Positions 1 through 6,161 of a stretch of 16,691 bases of DNA are shown piece after piece. The DNA comes from JBOHBN01 sp050698355 (lineage in GTDB: Bacteria; Actinomycetota; Actinomycetes; Streptosporangiales; WHST01). The position numbers and the translations under genes are program-made. The stretch is taken from contig JBOHBN010000343.1 in NCBI GenBank assembly GCA_050698355.1, positions 1 through 16,691 on the forward strand. Direction: 5' to 3'. Numbering within the stretch: position 1 is the stretch's first letter; every line of letters starts with the position of its first letter. The notes beneath the pieces were generated by a model. The model did no database searches, was not told the origin of the DNA, and saw nothing but the letters and a program-made list of their open reading frames with translations.

Positions 1-407
1 CCGGCTACACAGCCCTGGCCGAGCCCCTGCTGGCCACCTACCAAGCCCGCTACGACCAGCTCATCGACGCTGGCTGGGCCGTCAACCCCGACCACCGTCC
101 CGGCCGCGGCAACAGCCGCCGCCCCAAGCACGTCAACCTCCTGGACCGGCTCGACCGGCACCGCGACGAAGTCCTCCGGTTCGCAGGCGACCTGCGCGTG
201 CCATTCACCAACAACGGGTCCGAACAAGACATCCGACCCGCGAAGATCCGACTCAAGATCGCAGGCTGCCTGCGCACCATGACCGGCGCTCAAGCATTCG
301 CCCGGCTGCGCTCATACCTATCCACCGCCGCCAAACAGGGCCTCTCTGCGCTCACTGTGTTGCGCATGCTCCACGCCGGCGACGCTTGGACCCCCGCCGC
401 AAGCTAA
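1..407 (+). CDS. IS66-family transposase, C-terminal fragment (5' end outside window)
   Basis: The open frame reads in from base 3 and stops with TAA at 405-407, giving about 134 residues. The segment PFTNNGSEQDIRPAKIRLKI followed by a GCLRTMTGAQAFARLRSYLSTA-like stretch is the typical C-terminal catalytic end of IS66 transposases. It contains the conserved NN-x-SEQDIRP region, whose Glu belongs to the DDE triad. The enzyme cuts and joins IS ends. No frameshift is seen in the visible part, so the copy could be intact upstream. The first Met in the fragment (198) lies within this conserved domain and is not the true start. It sits at the left edge of an apparent island. Confidence 0.9.
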   Translation, partial: GYTALAEPLLATYQARYDQLIDAGWAVNPDHRPGRGNSRRPKHVNLLDRLDRHRDEVLRFAGDLRVPFTNNGSEQDIRPAKIRLKIAGCLRTMTGAQAFARLRSYLSTAAKQGLSALTVLRMLHAGDAWTPAAS

Positions 408-423
408 TCAGCTGAGCAGTTAC
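1..423 (+). mobile_element. IS66-family insertion sequence, right end only
   Basis: The window opens inside an IS66-type element: the transposase C-terminus ends at 407. About 12 bases later the sequence CTGAGCAGTTAC ends at 423. IS66 elements usually begin with GTAA and end with TTAC, so I place the right tip at 423. The left end lies outside the window, so neither the inverted-repeat match nor the 8-bp target duplication can be checked. The transposase assignment is firm; the exact tip is inferred. Confidence 0.55.
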
Positions 424-684
424 CACCGCCGCAGACTTCGTCAACGTGCATTGCGTACGCACCGAGCGGACGGCGGGTTTGGTGACCGCATCGACGCGCA
501 ATTGTCAGTAGCCGCCGCCAACGAACCAGCCCGGCTTCCCGCCGGTCGGTCACGGTGCGGAGTCGGGCTTGACGGCGGCCCGCGCGGGGCGTGCACTCGT
601 TTGTAGCTGCGCTGCGCGCGCACGGGAGGAGCCGGGCAGAGGTTTGCCTCCGGTCCGGTGCGGTAGCGAATGGAGAGTCATGCC
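424..684. other. Gene-free stretch between IS66 end and the exported-protein pseudogene
   Basis: I see no supported gene or RNA here. Short open frames on both strands lack ribosome-binding sites and recognisable motifs. The only clear signal is GGAGAG at 672-677, which belongs to the following gene. The stretch may be the remains of the promoter region that the IS inserted next to. Confidence 0.4.
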
Positions 685-1632
685 ATGAGCGTCGACGATA
701 AAGACCGCGGCGGGACGACACGGCGGCGGGTGCTGCAGGGCGCGCTCGGGGGTGGCGCGGCCGTGGTCGCGTCGGCTAGTGCATCCGCCGGGCCGGTGCG
801 GGCGGCAGAACCGGGTGGGCGTGGCGGCGCCGGGTCCGCCTGCGGGGCGGCGCCGCGGCCGATCCCGTTCGCGAACAAGCCCCCGGTCGGCAACATCGAG
901 GTGCACGCGTTCCCGCCGAAGCGCGGTGTGGAGCTGGTCGACATCACCGACTTCCACGGTTTCGTCGGAGTGGCGAACGTGACGGGCACCGGCACCGAGA
1001 CCAACCTGCGTACCGGCGAGCGGCGCACCGGCCTGCCCTACAGTGTCGATCTGCGGTTCTTCGCCGGAGAATACGTCGGTGTGGATGGCCGGGTGCATCG
1101 GCAGACGTTCAGCGGCATTTGATTGGATGTCTACCAGGGCCGGTCCGGCTCTACCTTGACCGAGCAGATTCACGACTACAACGGCGGCATCCGACCGAAC
1201 CACCTGTTTTGGACCCTGCTCATCGCTTCCGACGCGGTCGATGTGGATGTCGGTGCCGGCCGGGCCCGGATGGCGGTGACCGGGTTGCTGGCCCAGGATC
1301 AGGCGACGAGGGTGAACGCGTTCACCCGGTACCCCGGGCAGCGCTTCCCCGGCTACGGGGCGCCGGCGTATCTCGACTACCGGGTGGACTGGTTCGACGT
1401 CGTCGACCGGTACCGGCTGCGGAAGCAGAAGCTCGACTTCTCCGGCCGGTTCGTGCAGACCCACGCGCGGGTGGCCTGGTCCGCGGTGCAAAACGCCACC
1501 ATCGTGACCGACGCGCACGGCGCCTTCGCCTCCTACGGCACCGACCCGGTGCGGTTCGACGGACACTCCTCGCGCGAGACGGTGTTCGCGGTGCTCGGCC
1601 GGGAACGCAACGGCCGGTTCTTCCACCGGTAG
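685..1632 (+). pseudogene. Twin-arginine exported protein of unknown function, interrupted by an in-frame TGA
   Basis: The start at ATG 685 is preferred over ATG 670 because GGAGAG (672-677) lies 7 bases before it. The N-terminus has a TTRRRVLQG twin-arginine motif, an Ala/Gly-rich hydrophobic stretch and a likely cleavage near residues 38-41 (VRA-A), so it was made for Tat export. TGA at 1120-1122 stops the frame after about 145 residues. The same frame then stays open, starting with TTG at 1123, for another 169 residues to TAG 1630-1632, with the same GC-rich third positions and no ribosome-binding site before the second half. The simplest reading is one protein of about 315 residues broken by a nonsense change. 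The mature part, rich in predicted beta strands, matches no family I recognise. The phrase ITDFHG recalls metallophosphatases, but the rest does not fit them. Confidence 0.65.
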
Positions 1633-1665
1633 CCGCGCTACCCATCGACGGGCGGGGCCGCGGCT
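1631..1665 (+). terminator. Possible terminator hairpin after the exported-protein gene
   Basis: AGCCGCG (1631-1637) pairs perfectly with CGCGGCT (1659-1665) across a 21-base loop, starting at the stop codon. There is no T-run, which is common for actinobacterial terminators, and the long GC-rich loop lowers confidence. Confidence 0.3.
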
Positions 1666-1766
1666 GTGTATAGGTAGCGGGTCGGTTGTCGTGAGTCCGA
1701 CCCGATCGGGGCTGCCTTGTCTGGTATCCATGCCGGGCCAGCCCCGGACGACAAAGGGGAGGTCTG

Positions 1767-2363
1767 ATGTTTGACCGCATCGCGGGCGAGCTGCTGGACG
1801 CGTCGGACGCTGCCGACCTGATCCATCGCCACCTGTACACACCGTTCGCGTATCCCGAGCTGCGGGAGACGCTCGAGAGGTCTGCGATCGCCGCCATCCA
1901 GCGCTACTTCGCGACCCACGGCGCCGAGATACCTCGCACGGAATACTCAGAGAAACAGATCCAGGTACACGTCGCACCCGGGATCACCGTCGACGGACGC
2001 ATCGACCTCATCCGCAGGCTGGACACCGACGAGCTGGCAATCGTCGACTTCAAGTCAACCGATCGTGCCCAGGCAGAGGAGGTCACGCGCGACCAGCTGC
2101 ACGTCTACGCAGTGGGTTACCAAGAACTGACCGGCGACGGTGCGGACCTGATCGAGGTCCTGAACCTCGACGAGGAAGGGGCGAGCACTCGCGAAGAGGT
2201 CGAGGAGTCATTGCTCGCCGGGGTGAGGGACGAAATCCGCCAGGCGGGCGACGCACTCCGAGCTAGTCATCTTCCGCGGCTGGAGTCGTGGTGTTCTCAC
2301 TGTGACCGTTGTGATCTGGCCGGACTGTGCAGGGATCGGCCAGGATCAGACAAGCGTAGCTGA
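1767..2363 (+). CDS. Stand-alone PD-(D/E)XK (RecB/Cas4-like) nuclease domain protein
   Basis: This 198-residue protein has a strong ribosome-binding site, AAAGGGGAGGT at 1753-1763, just before ATG 1767. The nuclease core is visible: Glu63, then GRIDLI with Asp80, IVDFKS with Asp94 and Lys96, and a QLHVY motif (Gln110, Tyr114). These match motifs I-III and the Q-x3-Y motif of RecB-family nucleases. The C-terminus has four cysteines (176, 179, 182, 188), a pattern often used for a metal or Fe-S site in Cas4/AddB relatives. The sequence reads like the C-terminal nuclease domain of an actinobacterial UvrD-type helicase-nuclease with the helicase missing. It could be a truncation remnant with its own start, or a genuine small nuclease. 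There is no CRISPR or cas gene nearby, so a Cas4 role is unsupported. It faces the toxin-antitoxin pair tail to tail. Confidence 0.8.
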   Translation: MFDRIAGELLDASDAADLIHRHLYTPFAYPELRETLERSAIAAIQRYFATHGAEIPRTEYSEKQIQVHVAPGITVDGRIDLIRRLDTDELAIVDFKSTDRAQAEEVTRDQLHVYAVGYQELTGDGADLIEVLNLDEEGASTREEVEESLLAGVRDEIRQAGDALRASHLPRLESWCSHCDRCDLAGLCRDRPGSDKRS

Positions 2364-2399
2364 CGCCTGCACAGGATGAGCACCCTCATGGCGTCAGCT
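2358..2399. terminator. Bidirectional terminator-like hairpin between convergent genes
   Basis: A perfect 10-bp inverted repeat, AGCTGACGCC (2358-2367) and GGCGTCAGCT (2390-2399), has a 22-base loop with a nested ATGAG/CTCAT pair (2376-2380, 2385-2389). Each arm carries the TGA stop codon of one of the two converging genes, so both messages end inside the hairpin. Confidence 0.6.
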
Positions 2400-2690
2400 C
2401 GCCTTCTTCACGTAGTCCTCGAGCGCCTCGCGGGCGAGCTGCGAGACGGTCTCGCCGCGCCGCTCGGCTAGCTGCTCCGCCGCGGCTTGCAGGTTCGCCG
2501 GCACCCGGAACGCGATCTGCGGGGACCGCTTACCCGGACCGGTAAGCGATGGCCGGCCACGGATCTGGCGGTGCGCGTCGGCGACCGCGCCGTCGACGTA
2601 CTCCTGGGTGATGCGACGGCCCTTCGAGTCCCGGACGTCCTCGGCCTCGAGGTCGACGTCAGGACCGGGCTCCTGGGTGTACTTGGTCAT
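2394..2690 (-). CDS. Ribbon-helix-helix (CopG/BrnA-like) antitoxin
   Basis: This 98-residue protein has an acidic N-terminal half and a C-terminal ribbon-helix-helix-like segment (about residues 56-96): the strand SPQIAFRVP, then helices AAAEQLAERRGE and TVSQLAREALEDYV. That arrangement fits antitoxins that bind the toxin with one end and operator DNA with the other. ATG at 2690 overlaps the upstream toxin's stop as ATGA, so the two are translationally coupled. Longer upstream reading in this frame runs through the toxin gene and is rejected. Toxin-first gene order with a C-terminal RHH antitoxin resembles BrnTA modules. The product probably represses its own promoter through the operator pair at 2930-2967. 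The family is assigned by pattern; direct homology to BrnA is not certain. Confidence 0.75.
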   Translation of the reverse strand: MTKYTQEPGPDVDLEAEDVRDSKGRRITQEYVDGAVADAHRQIRGRPSLTGPGKRSPQIAFRVPANLQAAAEQLAERRGETVSQLAREALEDYVKKAS

Positions 2691-2923
2691 CGGTTTCTCC
2701 ACTCGGTTGGCATGACGTGGATGACGAGCAGCCGGTCCGGTTGTTCGATGGCGAGGATCTCCAGCTCCAGCCCGGTATGGTCGTGCCCGACGAACAGCAG
2801 CCGCTCGTCGTACTCGTCCGTGGCTTGAATCAGCGTGGGTTCGCCGGCGTCGTTCATCGCCTCGATCACGCGAGCGACGCCGATCCGGCGGCGTCTGGCG
2901 GACTGGGTGAGCTTCACTCGCAC
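2687..2923 (-). CDS. Small toxin-like protein, first gene of a toxin-antitoxin pair
   Basis: This 78-residue protein starts with GTG at 2923; GTG at 2917 is an alternative. It has a basic N-terminus (RVKLTQSARRRR), one helix, then strands DERLLFVGHD, LELEILAIE and RLLVIHVMPTEWR. That small basic alpha/beta pattern recalls BrnT/RelE-fold ribonuclease toxins, but I see no definite catalytic motif. It comes before a ribbon-helix-helix antitoxin gene with a 4-base ATGA overlap, which is the main evidence for the toxin role. The predicted transcription start falls only about two bases before the GTG, so the message may be leaderless, consistent with no clear ribosome-binding site upstream. Alternatives are an uncharacterised small protein of the same operon or a non-RNase toxin. 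Confidence 0.65.
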   Translation of the reverse strand: MRVKLTQSARRRRIGVARVIEAMNDAGEPTLIQATDEYDERLLFVGHDHTGLELEILAIEQPDRLLVIHVMPTEWRNR

Positions 2924-2929
2924 ACCCGC

Positions 2930-2967
2930 CTATTGTGCTCGACACAAGCTATTGTGTCAAACACAAT
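2930..2967. promoter_or_regulatory. Two tandem 19-bp palindromic operator copies
   Basis: Copy A (2930-2948) reads CTATTGTG-CTCGA-CACAAG and copy B (2949-2967) reads CTATTGTG-TCAAA-CACAAT. They abut exactly, and each is a palindrome of ATTGTG-N5-CACAA type. The inner part of copy B forms a perfect 7-3-7 palindrome (2951-2967). Copy B covers the -35 and copy A the -10, the expected layout for autorepression by an RHH antitoxin or toxin-antitoxin complex. Confidence 0.7.
2932..2960 (-). promoter_or_regulatory. Promoter of the toxin-antitoxin operon
   Basis: On the minus strand, a perfect -35 box TTGACA (2955-2960) is followed after 17 bases by CACAAT (2932-2937), a 4/6 match to the -10 consensus. 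The predicted start of transcription is near 2925, practically at the GTG start codon, suggesting a leaderless transcript. Confidence 0.6.
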
Positions 2968-3015
2968 GGCGGGCTCTTGTCTAGCTGCGATGTTGGTTCG
3001 GCACCCTCTTGTGGA

Positions 3016-3030
3016 CCCATCGTGGACCAG
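3016..3030 (+). repeat. Short repeat left of the tRNA scar, possible recombinase arm site
   Basis: CCCATCGTGGACCAG matches CCCACCGTGGGCCAG at 3260-3274 in 13 of 15 positions. It also sits inside an 11-bp-spaced double GTGGACC (3011-3017 and 3022-3028). Repeats flanking an att core at about 100 bp can be integrase arm sites, but no integrase is visible here. Confidence 0.25.
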
Positions 3031-3100
3031 ATGAGGAGATTGAAGGTAAGGATACGACCGAAGTCGCAGGTCAGCCGCCATCCGCGCGACCAATGTGCCT

Positions 3101-3145
3101 CGGCCTCCGGAGCCGTGAGCGCAGGTTCGAATCCTGCCGGGGGCG
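3101..3145 (+). other. 3' half of tRNA-Arg(CCG): probable attachment-site scar
   Basis: The segment holds an anticodon arm (stem CGGC 3101-3104 with GCCG 3112-3115, loop CTCCGGA with anticodon CCG at 3107-3109), a perfect T-arm (GCAGG-TTCGAAT-CCTGC, 3121-3137), the 3' acceptor strand CGGGGGC (3138-3144) and G3145. No GCCCCCG 5' strand, D-arm or first half is found before it, so it is not a functional tRNA. A fragment running from the anticodon to the 3' end is the classic attL/attR core of elements that integrate into tRNA genes. The following bases are CCC, so a CCA end is not encoded. Confidence 0.7.
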
Positions 3146-3257
3146 CCCAACCTTGACCAGCACAAGCGCGACACCGACCTGGAAAACGCAAGCTCGCCCA
3201 GGACCGAGCCCCGGTCCAGCGAGTCCCACGCGATCCCGTCGAATCTCGCAAGTTGCG

Positions 3258-3274
3258 GGCCCACCGTGGGCCAG
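3258..3274. repeat. Palindrome and repeat partner right of the tRNA scar
   Basis: GGCCCAC (3258-3264) and GTGGGCC (3266-3272) form a 7-bp palindrome around one base. Its right part (3260-3274) is the mate of the repeat at 3016-3030. It could be an integrase arm site or an old tRNA terminator. Confidence 0.25.
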
Positions 3275-3349
3275 GGTGGCGGTTCGTGAAATGGCCGTGC
3301 CCTTTCGTGGCATCACCACCAGGTCACCGGCGCTCATTCAACCTCGTAA

Positions 3350-3365
3350 CGCCCACATTTGGGCG
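3350..3365 (-). terminator. Terminator-like hairpin after the transporter operon
   Basis: CGCCCA (3350-3355) and TGGGCG (3360-3365) form a tight 6-bp stem with a 4-base loop, starting 26 bases past the stop codon of the ATPase gene, with only two T residues following. It is the best candidate for the end of the leftward operon. Confidence 0.45.
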
Positions 3366-3391
3366 GCAGAGTTGACCATCTCGGTTTCGGG

Positions 3392-5167
3392 TCACACGCC
3401 TTCCGCGCTCGAAGCCAGCGTGAAGGCGGGGGTATCGCGCATCAGCCCTCGGGTGTACTCGTGCTCGGGGTGAGCGAAGACGTCCTCCACTACTCCGGTC
3501 TCGACGATCCGTCCGGACTCGAGGACGGCGACGTCTTGCGCGACGTTGCGCACCAGAGCGATGTCGTGCGTGACGAACAGCAGACTGAGGCCGAGATCGG
3601 CCTGCAGCTGCTGGATCAGCTCCACCACCGAGGACTGCACGGACACGTCGAGCGCCGAGGTGATCTCGTCACAGATCATCAGCTCCGGCCCGACTGCCAG
3701 AGCCCGGGCGATCGCGACCCGCTGTCGCTCCCCACCGCTGAGCTGGTCGGGATACCGGTCGGCGATGTCTTGGCGCAGGGCTGCCCGTTCCAGCGACTGC
3801 CGCACGCGCTCGTCGACGTCGTCCACGTCGGTGCACAGGAACCGGATCGGGCGAGTGATCAGCTGGCGCACGGTCTTGCGCGGGTTCAGCGAGTCGTACG
3901 GGTTCTGGAAGATGTACTGGATGCGGCGGCGCTGGTCCCGGGTGCGGTCGAAGCTCGAACGGGCGAGGGCGGCGCCGTTGACGGTCACCGATCCCGACCA
4001 TTCGGCGTGCAGCCCGGCGACGCTGCGCGACAGGGTGGTCTTCCCGCTCCCCGACTCCCCCAGCAGCGCGACGCACCGGCCCTGGCGCACCCGCAGGTCG
4101 ATCCCGTCGAGGACCGTGGTCCGGCCGTACCGCGCGCAGAACTCGCTGACCTCCAAGAAGACCGGCGGCTCGCTCTCCTCACTCCCCTTGGCGCGCCGGT
4201 GGACGTGTTGCACCCGGCTCTCCCCGGCTCGGATGCACCGCACCTCGTGGCCCTCGGCAACCTGGCGCAGCTCGGGAACGGCCGCCTCGCACTCGCTGAT
4301 GGCGAGCTCGCAGCGTGGCGCGAACGGGCAGCCGGGCGGACGACGCAGCGGCGAGGGAGCGCTTCCCGGTATGCCGAGCATCTGCCGGCGTCCGGCGAGG
4401 TCCGGCACGGCCATCAGCAGTCCGGACGTGTACGGGTGCTTCGGCTCGCTGAGGACCTTCTGGGCGGGCCCGAGCTCCACGACGCGGCCGGCGTACATGA
4501 CCGCTATCCGGTCGACGAGCTCAGCCACCACGGCCATGTCGTGGCTGATGTAGACCGCTGACGCCTCGTACGTGGAGCACATCGAGCGTACGGTCTCGAG
4601 AACGTGCTTCTGCGTGGTCACGTCGAGCCCGGTCGTCGGCTCGTCCAGCACGATCAGATCCGGGCGGGCGACGAACGCGATCGCGATCGAGATGCGCTGC
4701 TGCTGCCCGCCCGACAGCTGATGCGGGTAGCGGCGGAGGAACGACCTGTCCTCCGGAAGGAGAACCTGGCCGAGCACCTCCCTGACTCGCTCCGCGCCCA
4801 CGCCGGCGGGCAGCACCTCGTGCAGCTGGCTCCCGATGGTCAGCGCGGGGTTGAGCGACGACGCCGGGGACTGCGGGATGTAGGCAACGGATCGGCCACG
4901 TAGCCGCCGCACCTCACGTAATGGCAGCTTGCGCAGGTCCCGGCCGCCTACGACAACCGCTCCCCCGTCGAACTCGGTGCCGCTCTTGCAGTACGACAGC
5001 AACCCCAGGCCGAGGGTGGTCTTTCCCGAGCCGGACTCGCCGACGACTCCCAGCACCTCACCCGCGGACAGCCGCAGGTCGATCTCCTGCACGATCGGCG
5101 CCAGCGACGGAACCCCCCGGATCGCCAGCTGGTCCACCTGGAGCGTGGGGTCGGTGTGGTCGCTCAT
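3392..5167 (-). CDS. Fused double ATPase of a Dpp/Opp-type ABC transporter (DppD-DppF fusion)
   Basis: This 591-residue protein carries two complete nucleotide-binding domains that would power the adjacent permease pair at the inner membrane face. Domain 1 has Walker A GESGSGKT (43-50), signature LSGGQ (151-155), Walker B LIVLDE (171-176) and His209. Domain 2 has Walker A from 370, LSGGE (476-480), LMICDE (496-501) and His534. Between them is the oligopeptide-transporter C-terminal region (HPYTSGLL, then CPFAPRC). Cysteines 280, 286, 293 and 311 match the four-Cys pattern that holds an Fe-S cluster in some OppD/DppD proteins. ATG 5167 is chosen because GAGG lies about 8 bases upstream and the codon overlaps the preceding small ORF as ATGA. 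An upstream in-frame Met (5221) lacks these. It is the last gene of the leftward operon. Confidence 0.93.
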   Translation of the reverse strand: MSDHTDPTLQVDQLAIRGVPSLAPIVQEIDLRLSAGEVLGVVGESGSGKTTLGLGLLSYCKSGTEFDGGAVVVGGRDLRKLPLREVRRLRGRSVAYIPQSPASSLNPALTIGSQLHEVLPAGVGAERVREVLGQVLLPEDRSFLRRYPHQLSGGQQQRISIAIAFVARPDLIVLDEPTTGLDVTTQKHVLETVRSMCSTYEASAVYISHDMAVVAELVDRIAVMYAGRVVELGPAQKVLSEPKHPYTSGLLMAVPDLAGRRQMLGIPGSAPSPLRRPPGCPFAPRCELAISECEAAVPELRQVAEGHEVRCIRAGESRVQHVHRRAKGSEESEPPVFLEVSEFCARYGRTTVLDGIDLRVRQGRCVALLGESGSGKTTLSRSVAGLHAEWSGSVTVNGAALARSSFDRTRDQRRRIQYIFQNPYDSLNPRKTVRQLITRPIRFLCTDVDDVDERVRQSLERAALRQDIADRYPDQLSGGERQRVAIARALAVGPELMICDEITSALDVSVQSSVVELIQQLQADLGLSLLFVTHDIALVRNVAQDVAVLESGRIVETGVVEDVFAHPEHEYTRGLMRDTPAFTLASSAEGV

Positions 5168-5286
5168 GTGCTTGCCTCGCGACCGCATCCTCGCTCGCCT
5201 GCGGCAAGTGCCGCGGAGCACCAGTCACAACGCACTGCAGTTATCGCGGCCCCTACCTCCGGCTCACGCCTCAGCTTGTCGCTCAT
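5164..5286 (-). CDS. 40-residue microprotein, overlapping both neighbours
   Basis: A 40-codon ORF fits exactly between the second permease and the ATPase. Its ATG (5286) overlaps the permease stop as ATGA, its TGA (5164) overlaps the ATPase ATG as ATGA, and GGAGTGGAAGG lies directly upstream of the start. This double coupling would carry ribosomes through the 115-base space to the ATPase gene. The product starts MSDKLRREPE, is mostly hydrophilic, and has a CDWC pair (Cys20, Cys23) plus Cys34, which could bind a metal. I recognise no family. It may be a true transporter-associated small protein, or only a reading frame kept open to couple translation. Confidence 0.5.
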   Translation of the reverse strand: MSDKLRREPEVGAAITAVRCDWCSAALAAGERGCGREAST

Positions 5287-6161
5287 CCTTCCACTCCCCG
5301 CCCGATGCCAGCCGATGCCCGCGCGAGGCCATCGGTCGCCAGATTGGTGCCGACGGTCAGGACCGCTATGGCCAGGACCGGGATCGCCACGGCCCACGGC
5401 TGTACGGTCAGGGCCACGCGGTTCTCGTTGATCATCAGTCCCCACCCCGGCGACGGCGGCTGGAGTCCCAGGCCGAGAAAGCCGAGGGCGGCGATGATCC
5501 CGATCGAGTAGGTGAGCCGCAACCCGACCTCGACCATCAGCGCGCCGGTCACGTTGGGCAGGATCTCGGTGATCATGATCTTCAGCCGGGGGACGGCCGT
5601 CGCTTCGGCGACCTTGATGTAGTCCCGCTCGGCCACGCCGAGAGTGGCACCTCGAACGACGCGTGCGACACGCGGCGCGTGGCTGATGCCGACGATCAGC
5701 ACGAGCAGCCACAGCTTCGGGCCGATGATGCTGACGAACAGCAGCGCGGCGACGATCTCTGGAAACGCGAGCACGACGTCCGAACACCGCATCAACACCT
5801 CGTCCAGCCACCCCCTGCGGTAACCGGCGAGGATCCCCACCAGCGCGCCGAGCACCACGCCGATCGCGGTCGCGAGCACGGCGAGCAGCAGCAGCGTCCG
5901 GCCTCCGTTGAGAAACCTGCTGAGCACGTCGCGTCCGAGGTTGTCGGTGCCGAAGACCGACCCCTCGGCGTGGCGCAGGTACGGTCCGGCGACGAACTCG
6001 TTGGGCCCGTACGGTGCGACGTACGGGCCGACGAGCGCCACGAGCACCACAGCCCCCGCCAGGACCAGCCCGATCTGGGTGCGGCGGAACCGAAGCGCCC
6101 TGCCGACAAGCCCGATCGGGCGGGCTACCGTCGGAGTCGCGTCAACAGCGGTCGCCGTCAT
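5283..6161 (-). CDS. ABC transporter permease, DppC/OppC type
   Basis: This 292-residue inner-membrane protein has the features of OppC-type permeases. It has a basic N-terminal tail with a first membrane segment (about 28-47), a periplasmic-type loop with HAEGSVFGTDNLGRDVLSR (64-82, the family hallmark), and further hydrophobic segments. The cytoplasmic EAA-type loop KVAEATAVPRLKIM...ILPN (183-203) contacts the ATPase. Ala189 occupies the place of the usually conserved Gly of that loop. Its ATG overlaps the stop of the preceding permease gene (6158-6161, ATGA), and its own stop overlaps the small downstream ORF. With the DppB-type partner it would form the translocation channel. Substrate is not readable from the sequence; the operon suggests carnitine or a related betaine. 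Confidence 0.93.
   Translation of the reverse strand: MTATAVDATPTVARPIGLVGRALRFRRTQIGLVLAGAVVLVALVGPYVAPYGPNEFVAGPYLRHAEGSVFGTDNLGRDVLSRFLNGGRTLLLLAVLATAIGVVLGALVGILAGYRRGWLDEVLMRCSDVVLAFPEIVAALLFVSIIGPKLWLLVLIVGISHAPRVARVVRGATLGVAERDYIKVAEATAVPRLKIMITEILPNVTGALMVEVGLRLTYSIGIIAALGFLGLGLQPPSPGWGLMINENRVALTVQPWAVAIPVLAIAVLTVGTNLATDGLARASAGIGRGVEG

Larger units (their letters stand above)
2968..3391. other. Intergenic boundary region with a tRNA scar and no protein gene
   Basis: About 420 bases separate the toxin-antitoxin promoter from the end of the transporter operon. It contains the tRNA-Arg 3' fragment, a pair of similar short repeats on either side of it, and a terminator hairpin near the transporter gene. 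Open frames crossing the tRNA fragment (for example 2914-3264 and 3071-3337 on the minus strand) are not convincing genes. No integrase gene is present within the window. Confidence 0.6.

Noticed and set aside
1120..1122. Selenocysteine at the in-frame TGA
   Set aside because: I see no convincing SECIS-like hairpin directly downstream and no selenoprotein motif; a nonsense change is simpler.
550..1977. A 475-codon minus-strand open frame over the exported-protein gene
   Set aside because: It has no motif or ribosome-binding site and runs across a gene, a hairpin and the start of the nuclease gene; composition-driven.
1767..2363. Cas4 of a CRISPR system
   Set aside because: No repeat array or other cas genes are in the window, and the sequence fits helicase-associated nuclease tails better.
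2691..2945. Extended N-terminus for the antitoxin in its own frame
   Set aside because: The extension lies over the toxin gene in another frame; the ATGA-coupled ATG at 2690 is the supported start.
3076..3145. A complete tRNA-Arg gene
   Set aside because: The 5' acceptor strand and D-arm are absent, and the anticodon stem has only four pairs before a T-T mismatch.
2914..3337. Minus-strand frames over the tRNA fragment with GRIRTCAHGSGG- and RQDSNLRSRLRRP-like sequences
   Set aside because: These are familiar spurious translations of the antisense of tRNA 3' ends and not proteins.
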